Positions 1 to 7,366 are shown, counted from the stretch's first letter. The stretch: DNA of 8,601 nt from Parachlamydiaceae bacterium (GCA_013817115.1 JACDDG010000084.1:1-8601), one strand, 5' to 3'. Notes: generated from the letters alone by a model not told the origin. Numbers and translations are program-made.

Positions 1-45
1 ATCAAAAACGACCCCATATTATAATATTATTGGGTCGTTTTTGAT
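1..45. terminator. Bidirectional Rho-independent terminator-like hairpin
   Basis: The arms ATCAAAAACGACCC (1-14) and GGGTCGTTTTTGAT (32-45) are perfect reverse complements around a 17-nt AT-rich loop. The left arm carries an A run and the right arm a T run, so the stem resembles a terminator in either direction. It probably ends a gene lying left of the window, and it separates that gene from the operon starting at 331. The stem begins at the window edge and may extend further left. Confidence 0.7.
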
Positions 46-130
46 CGCTCAATCTCGGGGCTTTCTCAAAGCCAAAAATCCAAAATTTGAACGCATTTCG
101 GTATAAATTCTATCAATTCAATTCACACCA

Positions 131-210
131 TTTCCCCATCCATCTTTACCTTAATCGAAAGGCAAGCGAAAGCGAGCATTTCGATTAAGGTAAAGATGGA
201 TGGTAGGAAA
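131..210. repeat. Very long inverted repeat (stem-loop)
   Basis: Positions 136-160 and 179-203 are a perfect 25-bp inverted repeat. After a 2-nt bulge (204-205) the pairing continues with TTTCC (131-135) against GGAAA (206-210), giving about 30 bp. The 18-nt loop (161-178) can itself fold into GC/GC pairs around an A-rich internal loop, closed by a GAAA tetraloop (168-171). No T run follows either arm, so it is not a standard terminator. It ends 17 nt before the -35 box of the promoter at 228. It could be a dispersed hairpin element, a structured RNA end, or a protein-binding or boundary structure. The pairing is seen; the role is unknown. Confidence 0.85.
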
Positions 211-227
211 TAAATCACAAATCTTCC

Positions 228-255
228 TTGACAGATGAAGAAATTTTTGTATGAT
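228..255 (+). promoter_or_regulatory. Sigma70-type promoter of the 331-6466 operon
   Basis: A perfect -35 box TTGACA (228-233) is followed by a 16-nt spacer and the -10 box TATGAT (250-255, one mismatch to consensus). Transcription would start near 262, giving a leader of about 70 nt before the ATG at 331. The leader contains a short 6-bp inverted repeat (270-275 with 283-288) that could be an operator or small hairpin. There is no other gene between this promoter and 331. Confidence 0.75.
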
Positions 256-330
256 CAGGCTTTTGGCTCAATGACCTCAGATGTCATTAATTCCGTTTAG
301 TGTTGATTCCGTCTTTATTTAGGAGCTCGC

Positions 331-3300
331 ATGTCGATAAAGGTTTCGTTGAATCATAAGACTCATTACCAATTTGATCGTGATGTTTCCCTTTCTCCCC
401 ATCTTATACGATTGAGGCCCGCTCCACACACGCGGATCCCAATTGAAGCTTATTCTTTAAATATTTCTCCTAAAAATCATTTTATAAATTGGCAACAAGA
501 TCCATTTGGCAATCACATCGCCAGACTTGTTTTTAATGAAAAGTCTGATCATCTAAGTATTGAAGTTGATCTGATTGCAAAGTTGAATGTGATCAATCCA
601 TTCGATTTTTTTATCGACGAATATGCCCGCAATTACCCTTTTACGTATGAACCACATTTAAAAGATGAATTGCTTCCGTATCTTAAATTGAGCGAAGAGG
701 GGCCGCTATTTAAAAAATGGCTCGAATCAACCTCAATGTCCGACATCCTTACAATCGATTATCTCTCTTTCCTCAATAATCAAGTAAAAAATGCCGTAGA
801 TTATGTTGTCCGACTCGAGCCAGGTGTGCAAACTTCTGAAGAGACATTGCAGTTGGGGCGTGGTGCTTGTCGAGACATGGCTTGGCTTTTACTGCAAACA
901 CTTCGGAGCAATGGGATTGCGGCACGTTTTGTGTCTGGATATCTTATACAGATTAAAACGAGCGGATACCACTCACGAGAAATTAATCCCTTATCTCATG
1001 ATCTAACAGATCTACATGCTTGGGTGGAAGCATTTCTTCCTGGTGCAGGTTGGATTGGGCTAGATCCAACAGCAGGTTTTTTTGCCAGTGAAGGGCATGT
1101 TCCACTATGCTGCACGCCCGAACCATTAAGTGCAGCTCCTGTGGTTGGGTGTACAGATATTTGTAAGACCGATTTTAATTTTTCAATGTCTGTAAATAGG
1201 TTAGATTCCGCGATGCCATTAACTCATGAAGACCCGTACACAGAAGAAACTTGGAAAAGAATTGATCAACTTGGCATCCAAGTCGACAACGAGTTCAAAG
1301 AACAGAATGTCAATTTGACCATGGGGGGTGAGCCAACTTTTGTGTCTATGGATAATCAAGATGATCCTGAATGGACCGTCTCTGCCATGGGTGAAAAAAA
1401 GCATGCCGTAGCCTGCGATCTAATGCAAAGACTAATGAAGCGCTCAACGCCTAATAGTCTCTTGCTTCATGGACAAGGAAAGTGGTATGGCGGAGAAACG
1501 CTTCCTCGATGGACTTTGGGTTGCTTTTGGTTAAAAGACGGAAAACCTCTTTGGAATGATCCGTCTTTATTCGCCGAAATGCCTGTAAAAATCCCTTCCA
1601 ATATCGAAATGGTTGAGCAATTTATATTTGAATTAGCTTTAGCTCTGAAATTAAAGCCTAATCATATCATGCCTGCTTACGAAGATGAGAACTGGCAACA
1701 TCTTCTGGAAGGTTCGGATTTACAAACTTCACCTGAGCCTGAAAGACCTCCAATAGGCTTCATATTGCCCCTGAAGATTAAAACAGGTAAACAGACATTT
1801 CATTCTCCACAATGGTCTTTTAAGAGGAAATATCTTTTTCTAGCAGCAGGCACTTCAGCCATGGGTTATAGGCTTCCCCTGAAACAGGTTGAAATTATCC
1901 CTCGTGAACCAAGTGATCTTCCGACTGCATTATGTATTGAATTACGCGCAGGTACTGTTTGCCTATTCATTCCACCAATTGAAGATTTAATTCATTACTG
2001 TACACTCGTTCATGCTGTCGAAACAACTGCCGCCAAGCTTCAATGCCCAGTAAGAATTGAAGGCTATCCACCGCCAAGTGATCCTAACATTTTGAATTAC
2101 CAGATCACTCCTGATCCCGGCGTCATTGAAATTAATGTTTTCCCTGCTTCAAACTGGGAGCAACTTAAGGAAATCATTTTTGGTATCTTTGAAGAGGCAA
2201 AAAATGTAAGGTTAACAACAGAAAAATATCTGGTTGATGGAAGACGCGTTGGAGCCGGGGGAGGTCACCATGTGATTATTGGCGGGGCTACAGTCGATGA
2301 AAGCCCAATTTTAAAGCGTCCAGACTTGCTGCAAAGCGTGTTGACGTTCTGGCAACACCATCCCTCTTTGTCATACTTTTTTTCAGGCCTCTTCGTTGGG
2401 CCTACGAGTCAGGCTCCTCGTATTGATGAAGCGCGTCATGAGGCGCTTTATGAATTGGAAATTGCGTTCTCACAGCTTCCTAATATTGGTACTAGCTTCA
2501 CGCAGATTGATCGACTTTTTCGCAATTTGCTTGTGGATATTACAGGAAATACTCACCGTACAGAAATTTCCATCGACAAGCTCTATGATCCACAGACTCC
2601 ACATGGAAAACAAGGTCTAATCGAATTTCGTAGTTTTGAAATGCAGCCTCATCCGCAGATGTCACTTATTCAGTTGCTGCTTGTGCGAGCTCTCGTGGCC
2701 TATTTTTGGAAAAAACCTTATCAAGGTCGTTTGATTCGTTGGGGTACAAGTTTGCACGATCGCATGATGATGCCTCACTTTCTCTGGCAGGATTTAGCTG
2801 ACATCGTGCAAGAGTTAAAGTACGGGGGCTATCCCTTTGATATCGAATGGTTTAAACCTTTTTTTGATTTCCGCTTTCCTGTCTACGGAACTGCACAATT
2901 TGGAGAAATTCGTCTCGAATTACGCATGGCATTGGAGCCATGGAACGTGTTAGGAGAAGAAAGTGTAAATTCCCACACAGCTCGCACAGTAGATAGTTCT
3001 ACAGAGCGTTTGCAGGTTAAAATTGCAGGTTACAATAAAGAGCGCTATCTTGTGACATGCAATAAAAGAGTAATACCATTACAACCTTCATCGGTCAGTG
3101 GGGAATTTATTGGAGCTGTGCGATTTAAAGCTGATAATCCTGCAGCTTCACTGCATCCATACATGCCTGTTCACGTTCCTTTAGTCTTTGATATCTATGA
3201 TACTTGGATCAATCGTTCGATTGGAGGCTGTAAATATCACTACACTCATCCAGGTGGTGTTAATTATGCTAAACCTCCTATTAACGCTCAGGATGCTGAA

Positions 3301-3429
3301 TCCAGACGATTAGCACGTTTTGAGGTTATTGGACATACTCCCGGAGTCCATAAGCCGATTCTCGAGCCAATCAATGAAGAGTATCCTTATACTTTAGATT
3401 TACGTAGACCAAATAATTTTACAAGGTAA
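331..3429 (+). CDS. Transglutaminase-like protease fused to DUF2126 (putative GS-like amidoligase)
   Basis: The start is supported by AGGAG at 321-325, 5 nt before the ATG. Residues about 1-80 resemble the bacterial transglutaminase N-terminal domain. Residues about 150-250 are a transglutaminase-like cysteine-protease core with the triad C180 (GACRDMAW), H229 (DLHAW) and D245 (LDPTAG). From about residue 325 to the end lies DUF2126, with the hallmarks GGEPTF (E334), GAGGGHH (641-647), EFRSFEMQPH (from E765), LHDRMMMPHF and a C-terminal HPGG segment. The 1032 residues are close to the usual length of about 1100, and no frameshift is visible. Family knowledge: such proteins occur with permuted ATP-grasp and alpha-E proteins and are predicted, not proven, to make or process peptide amide bonds. 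No signal peptide is seen, so a cytoplasmic location is likely. It heads an operon with a carboxypeptidase and an amino-acid permease. The substrate is unknown. Confidence 0.92.
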   Translation: MSIKVSLNHKTHYQFDRDVSLSPHLIRLRPAPHTRIPIEAYSLNISPKNHFINWQQDPFGNHIARLVFNEKSDHLSIEVDLIAKLNVINPFDFFIDEYARNYPFTYEPHLKDELLPYLKLSEEGPLFKKWLESTSMSDILTIDYLSFLNNQVKNAVDYVVRLEPGVQTSEETLQLGRGACRDMAWLLLQTLRSNGIAARFVSGYLIQIKTSGYHSREINPLSHDLTDLHAWVEAFLPGAGWIGLDPTAGFFASEGHVPLCCTPEPLSAAPVVGCTDICKTDFNFSMSVNRLDSAMPLTHEDPYTEETWKRIDQLGIQVDNEFKEQNVNLTMGGEPTFVSMDNQDDPEWTVSAMGEKKHAVACDLMQRLMKRSTPNSLLLHGQGKWYGGETLPRWTLGCFWLKDGKPLWNDPSLFAEMPVKIPSNIEMVEQFIFELALALKLKPNHIMPAYEDENWQHLLEGSDLQTSPEPERPPIGFILPLKIKTGKQTFHSPQWSFKRKYLFLAAGTSAMGYRLPLKQVEIIPREPSDLPTALCIELRAGTVCLFIPPIEDLIHYCTLVHAVETTAAKLQCPVRIEGYPPPSDPNILNYQITPDPGVIEINVFPASNWEQLKEIIFGIFEEAKNVRLTTEKYLVDGRRVGAGGGHHVIIGGATVDESPILKRPDLLQSVLTFWQHHPSLSYFFSGLFVGPTSQAPRIDEARHEALYELEIAFSQLPNIGTSFTQIDRLFRNLLVDITGNTHRTEISIDKLYDPQTPHGKQGLIEFRSFEMQPHPQMSLIQLLLVRALVAYFWKKPYQGRLIRWGTSLHDRMMMPHFLWQDLADIVQELKYGGYPFDIEWFKPFFDFRFPVYGTAQFGEIRLELRMALEPWNVLGEESVNSHTARTVDSSTERLQVKIAGYNKERYLVTCNKRVIPLQPSSVSGEFIGAVRFKADNPAASLHPYMPVHVPLVFDIYDTWINRSIGGCKYHYTHPGGVNYAKPPINAQDAESRRLARFEVIGHTPGVHKPILEPINEEYPYTLDLRRPNNFTR

Positions 3430-3443
3430 CCAGGAAATATTAA

Positions 3444-5012
3444 ATGAGCCAGATAATACAACCGGGTGAAAGAGAGATGGAAGAATATTCGGAAGAATAC
3501 CAAAATCTTTTCAATAAATCTCGAAATGTTTCAGCATTGAGCTCGATTTCGCAATTGTTAGATTGGGATCAAGAAACTTACATGCCAAGCGACGGGGCAA
3601 ATGCTCGTAGTGAACAGCAGAAGGTTATCGCCGGAGTTATCCACCGCGAGAGAACAAGTCCAGAATTTAAAAGAGCCTTAGAAGGCCTTATTGATATCGA
3701 ATCCGGAACGATTTTAGTTGAGAATTTAAGCGAACCTCAAAAGGCTGCTTTGAAAATGTGGAGGCGAGACTACATTAATGAAATCGTTTTACCATCGGAA
3801 TTTGTTGAAGAATTTGCGCAAGTGACCTCGCAAGCTTTGTCCGTATGGCGTAAAGCAAAAAAAAAAAACGCTTTCGAGCTGTTTGCTCCTTTTTTAGATA
3901 AAATCATTCAATTGTCCCAAAAAAAGGCCGACTTTCTTGGATATAAAGATCACCCTTACGATGCTCTTCTAGACCTTTATGAACCCGAAATGACAACCAA
4001 AGAGGTCGAAAAAATATTTGCCGATCTCGAAGCATCAATTACAACTTTGCTTAAGAAAATATCAGCAGCACCACAAATCGATGACAGCTTTCTTTTTGGG
4101 GAATACGATCATAAGACTCAGCTTGAATTTAGTTTAGTTTTGCTGAATGCAATGGGATTTAATCGCTCGAGGGGCCGTCTTGATATCTCTACTCATCCAT
4201 TTTCAAGTTCACTTCATCCGACGGACAATCGAATCACGACGCGCATACACCCTACCGGGGTAATGAGCAACATAGCTTCCGTAATGCATGAAGGAGGGCA
4301 TGCCCTCTACGAAATGGGATTCCCCGTGGAACAATTCGGAACACCTCTTGCGCAGGCAATTTCTTATGGCATGCATGAATCTCAATCACGGTGGTGGGAA
4401 ACACGTATTGGTAAAAGTAAACCTTTTTGGCAATACTTCCTTCCAGTTTTAAAGAAATATTTTCCTGAAATACTTCATACTATCGATCTGGACACTTTCT
4501 ATAAAGCGATCAATAAAGTGCAGGCGTCCTTGATTCGAGTCGAGGCGGATGAAGTTAGCTACCCGCTTCACATTATTATGAGATTTCAGATGGAAAAAGA
4601 TCTTATTGGAGGGACTTTAGCTGTGAGAGACATTCCCGATGTGTGGAACGAAAAAATGACAAAGTTAATTGGAATCACTCCTCAGAACAACAGCGAGGGC
4701 TGTCTACAGGATATACATTGGTCCTTAGGATCATTTGGCTATTTCCCCAGCTACTCCTTAGGAAATATCTATGCAAGTCACCTATTCACGGCATTTGAAA
4801 AAGCACAACCTGATTGGGAAGCGCAATTGGCTAGCGGGGATCTATCATTTGTAAAGAGTTGGTTAAATGAAAATGTTCATCAATATGGCCGGCAATACAC
4901 AATTCCCGAGCTAATGCAAAAGGTGACTAATCAGCCTCTTTCAGCAAATGCTTATGTAGAATATCTAACCTCTAAATTCGGAAAAATCTATGGACTAGAT
5001 GACAATTCATGA
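3444..5012 (+). CDS. Carboxypeptidase Taq-type metallopeptidase (family M32)
   Basis: This is a zinc carboxypeptidase that removes C-terminal residues from peptides, predicted cytoplasmic. The active site HEGGH lies at 282-286, and the third zinc ligand is E312 in HESQSRWWE. The spacing of 30 from the first His fits the family. Other family blocks present are WDQETYMP (41-48), HPTDNRITTRIHPTG before the active site, EADEVSYPLHIIMRF, and QDIHWSLGSFGYFPSYSLGN near the C-terminus. The length of 522 is slightly above the usual 500 or so. The start at 3444 has AGGAA (3432-3436) at good spacing and sits 14 nt after the upstream stop. M12 (nt 3477) is an alternative start, since homology begins about there. 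The gene contains a run of 12 A (3857-3868) that encodes lysines in frame. It is co-transcribed with the transglutaminase/DUF2126 gene and translationally coupled to the permease by an ATGA overlap. Confidence 0.95.
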   Translation: MSQIIQPGEREMEEYSEEYQNLFNKSRNVSALSSISQLLDWDQETYMPSDGANARSEQQKVIAGVIHRERTSPEFKRALEGLIDIESGTILVENLSEPQKAALKMWRRDYINEIVLPSEFVEEFAQVTSQALSVWRKAKKKNAFELFAPFLDKIIQLSQKKADFLGYKDHPYDALLDLYEPEMTTKEVEKIFADLEASITTLLKKISAAPQIDDSFLFGEYDHKTQLEFSLVLLNAMGFNRSRGRLDISTHPFSSSLHPTDNRITTRIHPTGVMSNIASVMHEGGHALYEMGFPVEQFGTPLAQAISYGMHESQSRWWETRIGKSKPFWQYFLPVLKKYFPEILHTIDLDTFYKAINKVQASLIRVEADEVSYPLHIIMRFQMEKDLIGGTLAVRDIPDVWNEKMTKLIGITPQNNSEGCLQDIHWSLGSFGYFPSYSLGNIYASHLFTAFEKAQPDWEAQLASGDLSFVKSWLNENVHQYGRQYTIPELMQKVTNQPLSANAYVEYLTSKFGKIYGLDDNS

Positions 5013-6466
5013 GTATCACAACAAAAAAGCCTCTTCGTGAGATTGTAGATGAGTTTGATGAGCAAGAAGAGGGTGTAGTTGGAGGCAGCCCACCCAAGCT
5101 TAAACGCGTCTTGGGGCCTTGGCAGCTCATCTTGTTTGGTGTCGGAGCAATCGTTGGAGCAGGCCTTTTTTCCATTACAGGAATGGCTGCAGCACAACAT
5201 GCAGGTCCGGCAATCTTAATCTCGTTTGTTATTGCTGCCCTAGGATGTGTATTTGCTGGTCTTTGTTACAGTGAACTAGCGAGTATGATTCCTATTGCCG
5301 GCAGCGCTTATACTTATTCTTATATTGCCATCGGAGAGCTTGTCGCTTGGATGATTGGGTGGACTCTGATTTTAGAGTATGCCATAGGAGCAGCCACAGT
5401 TGCGATAAGTTGGTCGGCTTACCTTGTTTCGCTTTTGCAAGATTTTGGTATCCATTTGCCGGCAGCGTGGGTAGCTTCTCCGTGGCATCACACTTTGCAC
5501 CAAGATGGATCTATGGTCCCCGGCATCATTAATCTTCCTGCGATTTTCATCGTTATTTTTACGTCTATAGTGCTTATTATGGGCATTAAAAAAGCTGCAT
5601 TTGCCAATGCATTTATTGTCAGCATAAAAGTGGGCATTATCCTTATTTTCATTGCTGTAGGCCTTCAATATATTCAACCGGAAAACTATTCACCTTTTAT
5701 ACCTGAAAATACGGGGACATTTGGGGAATTCGGGTGGAGTGGTATTATGAGAGCTGCCGGTATCATTTTTTTTGCTTACATAGGTTTTGACAGTATCTCG
5801 ACAGCAGCACAAGAAACGATTAATCCACAAAAAAATTTACCTATTGGGATTTTAGGGTCTCTTGCTATTTGTACTGTGCTATATATTCTTTTTGCTTTTG
5901 TTATGGTGGGACTTGTTAATTATACTAAGCTAGATGTTGCAGCTCCTGTAGCTTTGGCTATTGATCAAACTCCCTATGTGTGGTTGAATGTCGCAGTGAA
6001 AATCGCAATATTGGCAGGCTTTACTTCAGTCATTCTGATATTGCTTTTGGGGCAATCACGCATTTTTTATGCCATGGCACGCGACGGACTTTTGCCACCC
6101 ATTTTTTGTAATTTGCATTCAACCTGGCATACACCTTGGGTGTCAAATATCATTTTAATGTGTTTTGTAGGCATTTTCAGTGCATTTGCCCCGTTATACA
6201 TTGTGGGTAATATGACGAGCATAGGCACTCTTTTAGCTTTTACGTTAGTTTGCAGTGGAGTTTTAATTCTTCGCTATACGCATCCTGAATATCCAAGAAG
6301 CTTTAAAGTAGCCTTTGTTCCCACAATTCCTATTTTGGGGATCATAAGCTGTCTTATCTTGATGTTTTCTCTCAGTTTAGAAACATGGATGCGTTTGGTG
6401 ATTTGGTTAGTAATAGGTTTGTTGGTGTACTTTTTTTACAGCAGGCACCACGCCAATCCGGTGTGA
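5009..6466 (+). CDS. APC-superfamily amino-acid permease (CAT/YfnA-like)
   Basis: This is an inner-membrane secondary transporter for amino acids. A charged N-terminal tail (1-35) is followed by about 12 hydrophobic segments (starting roughly at 37, 66, 112, 174, 204, 245, 280, 325, 376, 401, 437 and 460). Family signatures are GAIVGAGLF (46-54) in TM1, FFAYIGFDSISTAAQE (254-269) followed by NPQKNLPIGI, and GQSRIFYAMARDGLLPP (348-364). These match the YfnA/cationic amino-acid transporter branch, but the exact substrate cannot be read from the sequence. The length of 485 is typical. The ATG overlaps the carboxypeptidase stop as ATGA and has only a weak Shine-Dalgarno site, so translation is probably coupled. 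Context suggests it moves amino acids released or needed by the two upstream enzymes. Confidence 0.93.
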   Translation: MSITTKKPLREIVDEFDEQEEGVVGGSPPKLKRVLGPWQLILFGVGAIVGAGLFSITGMAAAQHAGPAILISFVIAALGCVFAGLCYSELASMIPIAGSAYTYSYIAIGELVAWMIGWTLILEYAIGAATVAISWSAYLVSLLQDFGIHLPAAWVASPWHHTLHQDGSMVPGIINLPAIFIVIFTSIVLIMGIKKAAFANAFIVSIKVGIILIFIAVGLQYIQPENYSPFIPENTGTFGEFGWSGIMRAAGIIFFAYIGFDSISTAAQETINPQKNLPIGILGSLAICTVLYILFAFVMVGLVNYTKLDVAAPVALAIDQTPYVWLNVAVKIAILAGFTSVILILLLGQSRIFYAMARDGLLPPIFCNLHSTWHTPWVSNIILMCFVGIFSAFAPLYIVGNMTSIGTLLAFTLVCSGVLILRYTHPEYPRSFKVAFVPTIPILGIISCLILMFSLSLETWMRLVIWLVIGLLVYFFYSRHHANPV

Positions 6467-6487
6467 GGCAGAGAAGAAATGGGGCAT

Positions 6488-6534
6488 TCATTCACATTTT
6501 GGCCGCAAAATTTTTAATTGACGCTTGTGAATGA
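6488..6534 (+). terminator. Stem-loop after the permease, possible operon terminator
   Basis: TCATTCACA (6488-6496) pairs with TGTGAATGA (6526-6534). Within its loop, ATTTTG (6496-6501) pairs with CAAAAT (6506-6511) around a GCCG tetraloop and runs into a short T tract (6511-6515). The inner hairpin has the layout of a weak intrinsic terminator 30 nt after the permease stop. The outer arms are flanked by a direct repeat GGGGCAT (6481-6487 and 6536-6542). I saw no convincing promoter for the next gene, so read-through into it is possible. Confidence 0.4.
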
Positions 6535-6576
6535 CGGGGCATCTCTTTTCATTTTTTGAAAATTTATGGAGGAATT

Positions 6577-6855
6577 ATGACTGTCAATTTGGACCCCAAC
6601 AATCGTCAAGAAACCAAAACAACTTTGAATGCGCCTAAGAGCCCAAGTCCCATATGTAACGTTGTAGAAAGATGCTTTTTTTTGATCAATCAAGGCCAAG
6701 TTCTCGAAGAAGAGAGTTACAAAGGATATTGTCTTAAAAAGCAACTGGGGCTAGGGAAGAATTTATCTAATGAGGAAAGGGATACTGAGCTAAATGCATG
6801 TATCATTGAACAACGTAAATTTCTTCTATTTTTAGAAGATCTTAACCGTTGTTAG
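6577..6855 (+). CDS. Small hypothetical protein, 92 aa, cysteine-containing
   Basis: I do not recognise this protein. The ATG at 6577 is preceded by a strong GGAGGA (6568-6573), which favours it over the in-frame TTG at 6556 that would add seven residues. The product has a polar, Pro/Asn/Thr-rich N-terminus (1-26) and a region from about 27 to 92 with predicted helix character. It has five cysteines (C27, C33, C52, C75, C92), the last being the final residue. There is no signal peptide or membrane segment. It sits 110 nt after the permease gene, with a hairpin between, and no clear promoter of its own was found. The strong ribosome-binding site argues that it is a real gene; the function is unknown and it may be lineage-specific. 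Confidence 0.6.
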   Translation: MTVNLDPNNRQETKTTLNAPKSPSPICNVVERCFFLINQGQVLEEESYKGYCLKKQLGLGKNLSNEERDTELNACIIEQRKFLLFLEDLNRC

Positions 6856-7080
6856 GGTAGAACTGCATTTGACAAATGTCTCCACGCATAGGACGCGACG
6901 CATAAAATGTAGCTCATCATTTCGCTTTTGAGTTCGTAAGTAGGCCCCCAAACAAGTTCAAGCCACCATCGAAATGCTAGCCGCCCTAAAACGTAGCAAT
7001 AATGTAGCTCATTAAATAAGAAACAAAAAAAAAGGTGCGTTTTTTGCAGGGAAAAACCCATTCGATAGTTTTTCTGAATC
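6856..7080. other. Non-coding spacer with 12-bp direct repeat, possible degraded DNA
   Basis: No supported gene is visible here. AATGTAGCTCAT occurs exactly twice, at 6906-6917 and 7001-7012, 95 bp apart on the same strand. The region also holds a 9-A run (7025-7033) and small inverted repeats: GACA-AA-TGTC at 6871-6880, and GAAAAAC (7051-7057) with GTTTTTC (7068-7074). An 84-codon minus-strand frame crosses it, but that frame has no good ribosome-binding site, shows no recognisable domain and runs back over the antitoxin promoter. The stretch may be a decayed insertion or a dispersed repeat, but I cannot identify it. Confidence 0.35.
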
Positions 7081-7109
7081 TTGACAGGTTTTTCAATATT
7101 TGTCATAAT
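7081..7109 (+). promoter_or_regulatory. Promoter and likely operator of the VapBC module
   Basis: TTGACA (7081-7086) and CATAAT (7104-7109) are separated by 17 nt, a near-consensus sigma70 promoter. Transcription would start near 7116, leaving a very short leader before the ATG at 7130. The inverted repeat TGACA (7082-7086) and TGTCA (7101-7105) overlaps both boxes. It is a plausible binding site for the ribbon-helix-helix antitoxin, which in this family normally represses its own operon. The promoter is well supported; the operator role is inferred. Confidence 0.7.
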
Positions 7110-7129
7110 GGTAGTAAAATGGAGGCAAT

Positions 7130-7366
7130 ATGACTACTTTAAATATAAAAGGCTTTCCGGAAGATTTATATAAAGCATTGGTAGATCTCGCTAAGACTGA
7201 GCATCGTTCTTTAACGCAAGAAGTTATTTATCTTCTACAAATAGCAATTAAGCAATCTGAAAAACAAAAACCATCCATTCTTAACTTTCGGGGATTAGGG
7301 AAGAAACTTTGGACTGACGTTGATTTGGAAAATCATATAAATTTAGAACGGGACACATGGGATTGA
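7130..7366 (+). CDS. vapB: VapB-like antitoxin, ribbon-helix-helix
   Basis: This is a predicted antitoxin of a type II system: it binds and neutralises the downstream PIN toxin and represses the operon. Residues about 2-42 fit a ribbon-helix-helix fold: the strand TTLNIKGFP, a helix from EDLYKALVDLA, a turn with HRSLTQE, then a second helix EVIYLLQIAI. The C-terminal tail has the toxin-binding signature of this family, with W61 and ERDTWD (73-78). The length of 78 is typical. The ATG follows GGAGG (7121-7125) with a tight 4-nt spacer. Its last ten bases overlap the toxin start. The gene symbol is by family resemblance only. Confidence 0.85.
   Translation: MTTLNIKGFPEDLYKALVDLAKTEHRSLTQEVIYLLQIAIKQSEKQKPSILNFRGLGKKLWTDVDLENHINLERDTWD

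Noticed and set aside
59..73. Small hairpin GGCTTT-CTC-AAAGCC
   Set aside because: It has only 6 bp, no T run and no linked gene. It could easily be chance in an AT-rich spacer.
803..1404. Alternative frames (803-1006 plus, 1219-1404 minus) inside the transglutaminase/DUF2126 gene
   Set aside because: They overlap conserved coding sequence, including the catalytic Cys region, with no family match.
5372..5677. 101-codon minus-strand frame inside the permease gene
   Set aside because: It lies entirely within a strongly conserved permease coding region and matches nothing known. It is a shadow frame.
6556..6576. TTG start seven codons upstream for the small 92-aa gene
   Set aside because: These codons include the Shine-Dalgarno sequence itself. 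The ATG at 6577 directly after GGAGGA is the better start.
6852..7106. Minus-strand 84-codon frame with an aromatic-rich sequence
   Set aside because: There is no good ribosome-binding site or recognisable domain, the composition is odd, and it runs through the TA promoter and spacer. Better read as non-coding.
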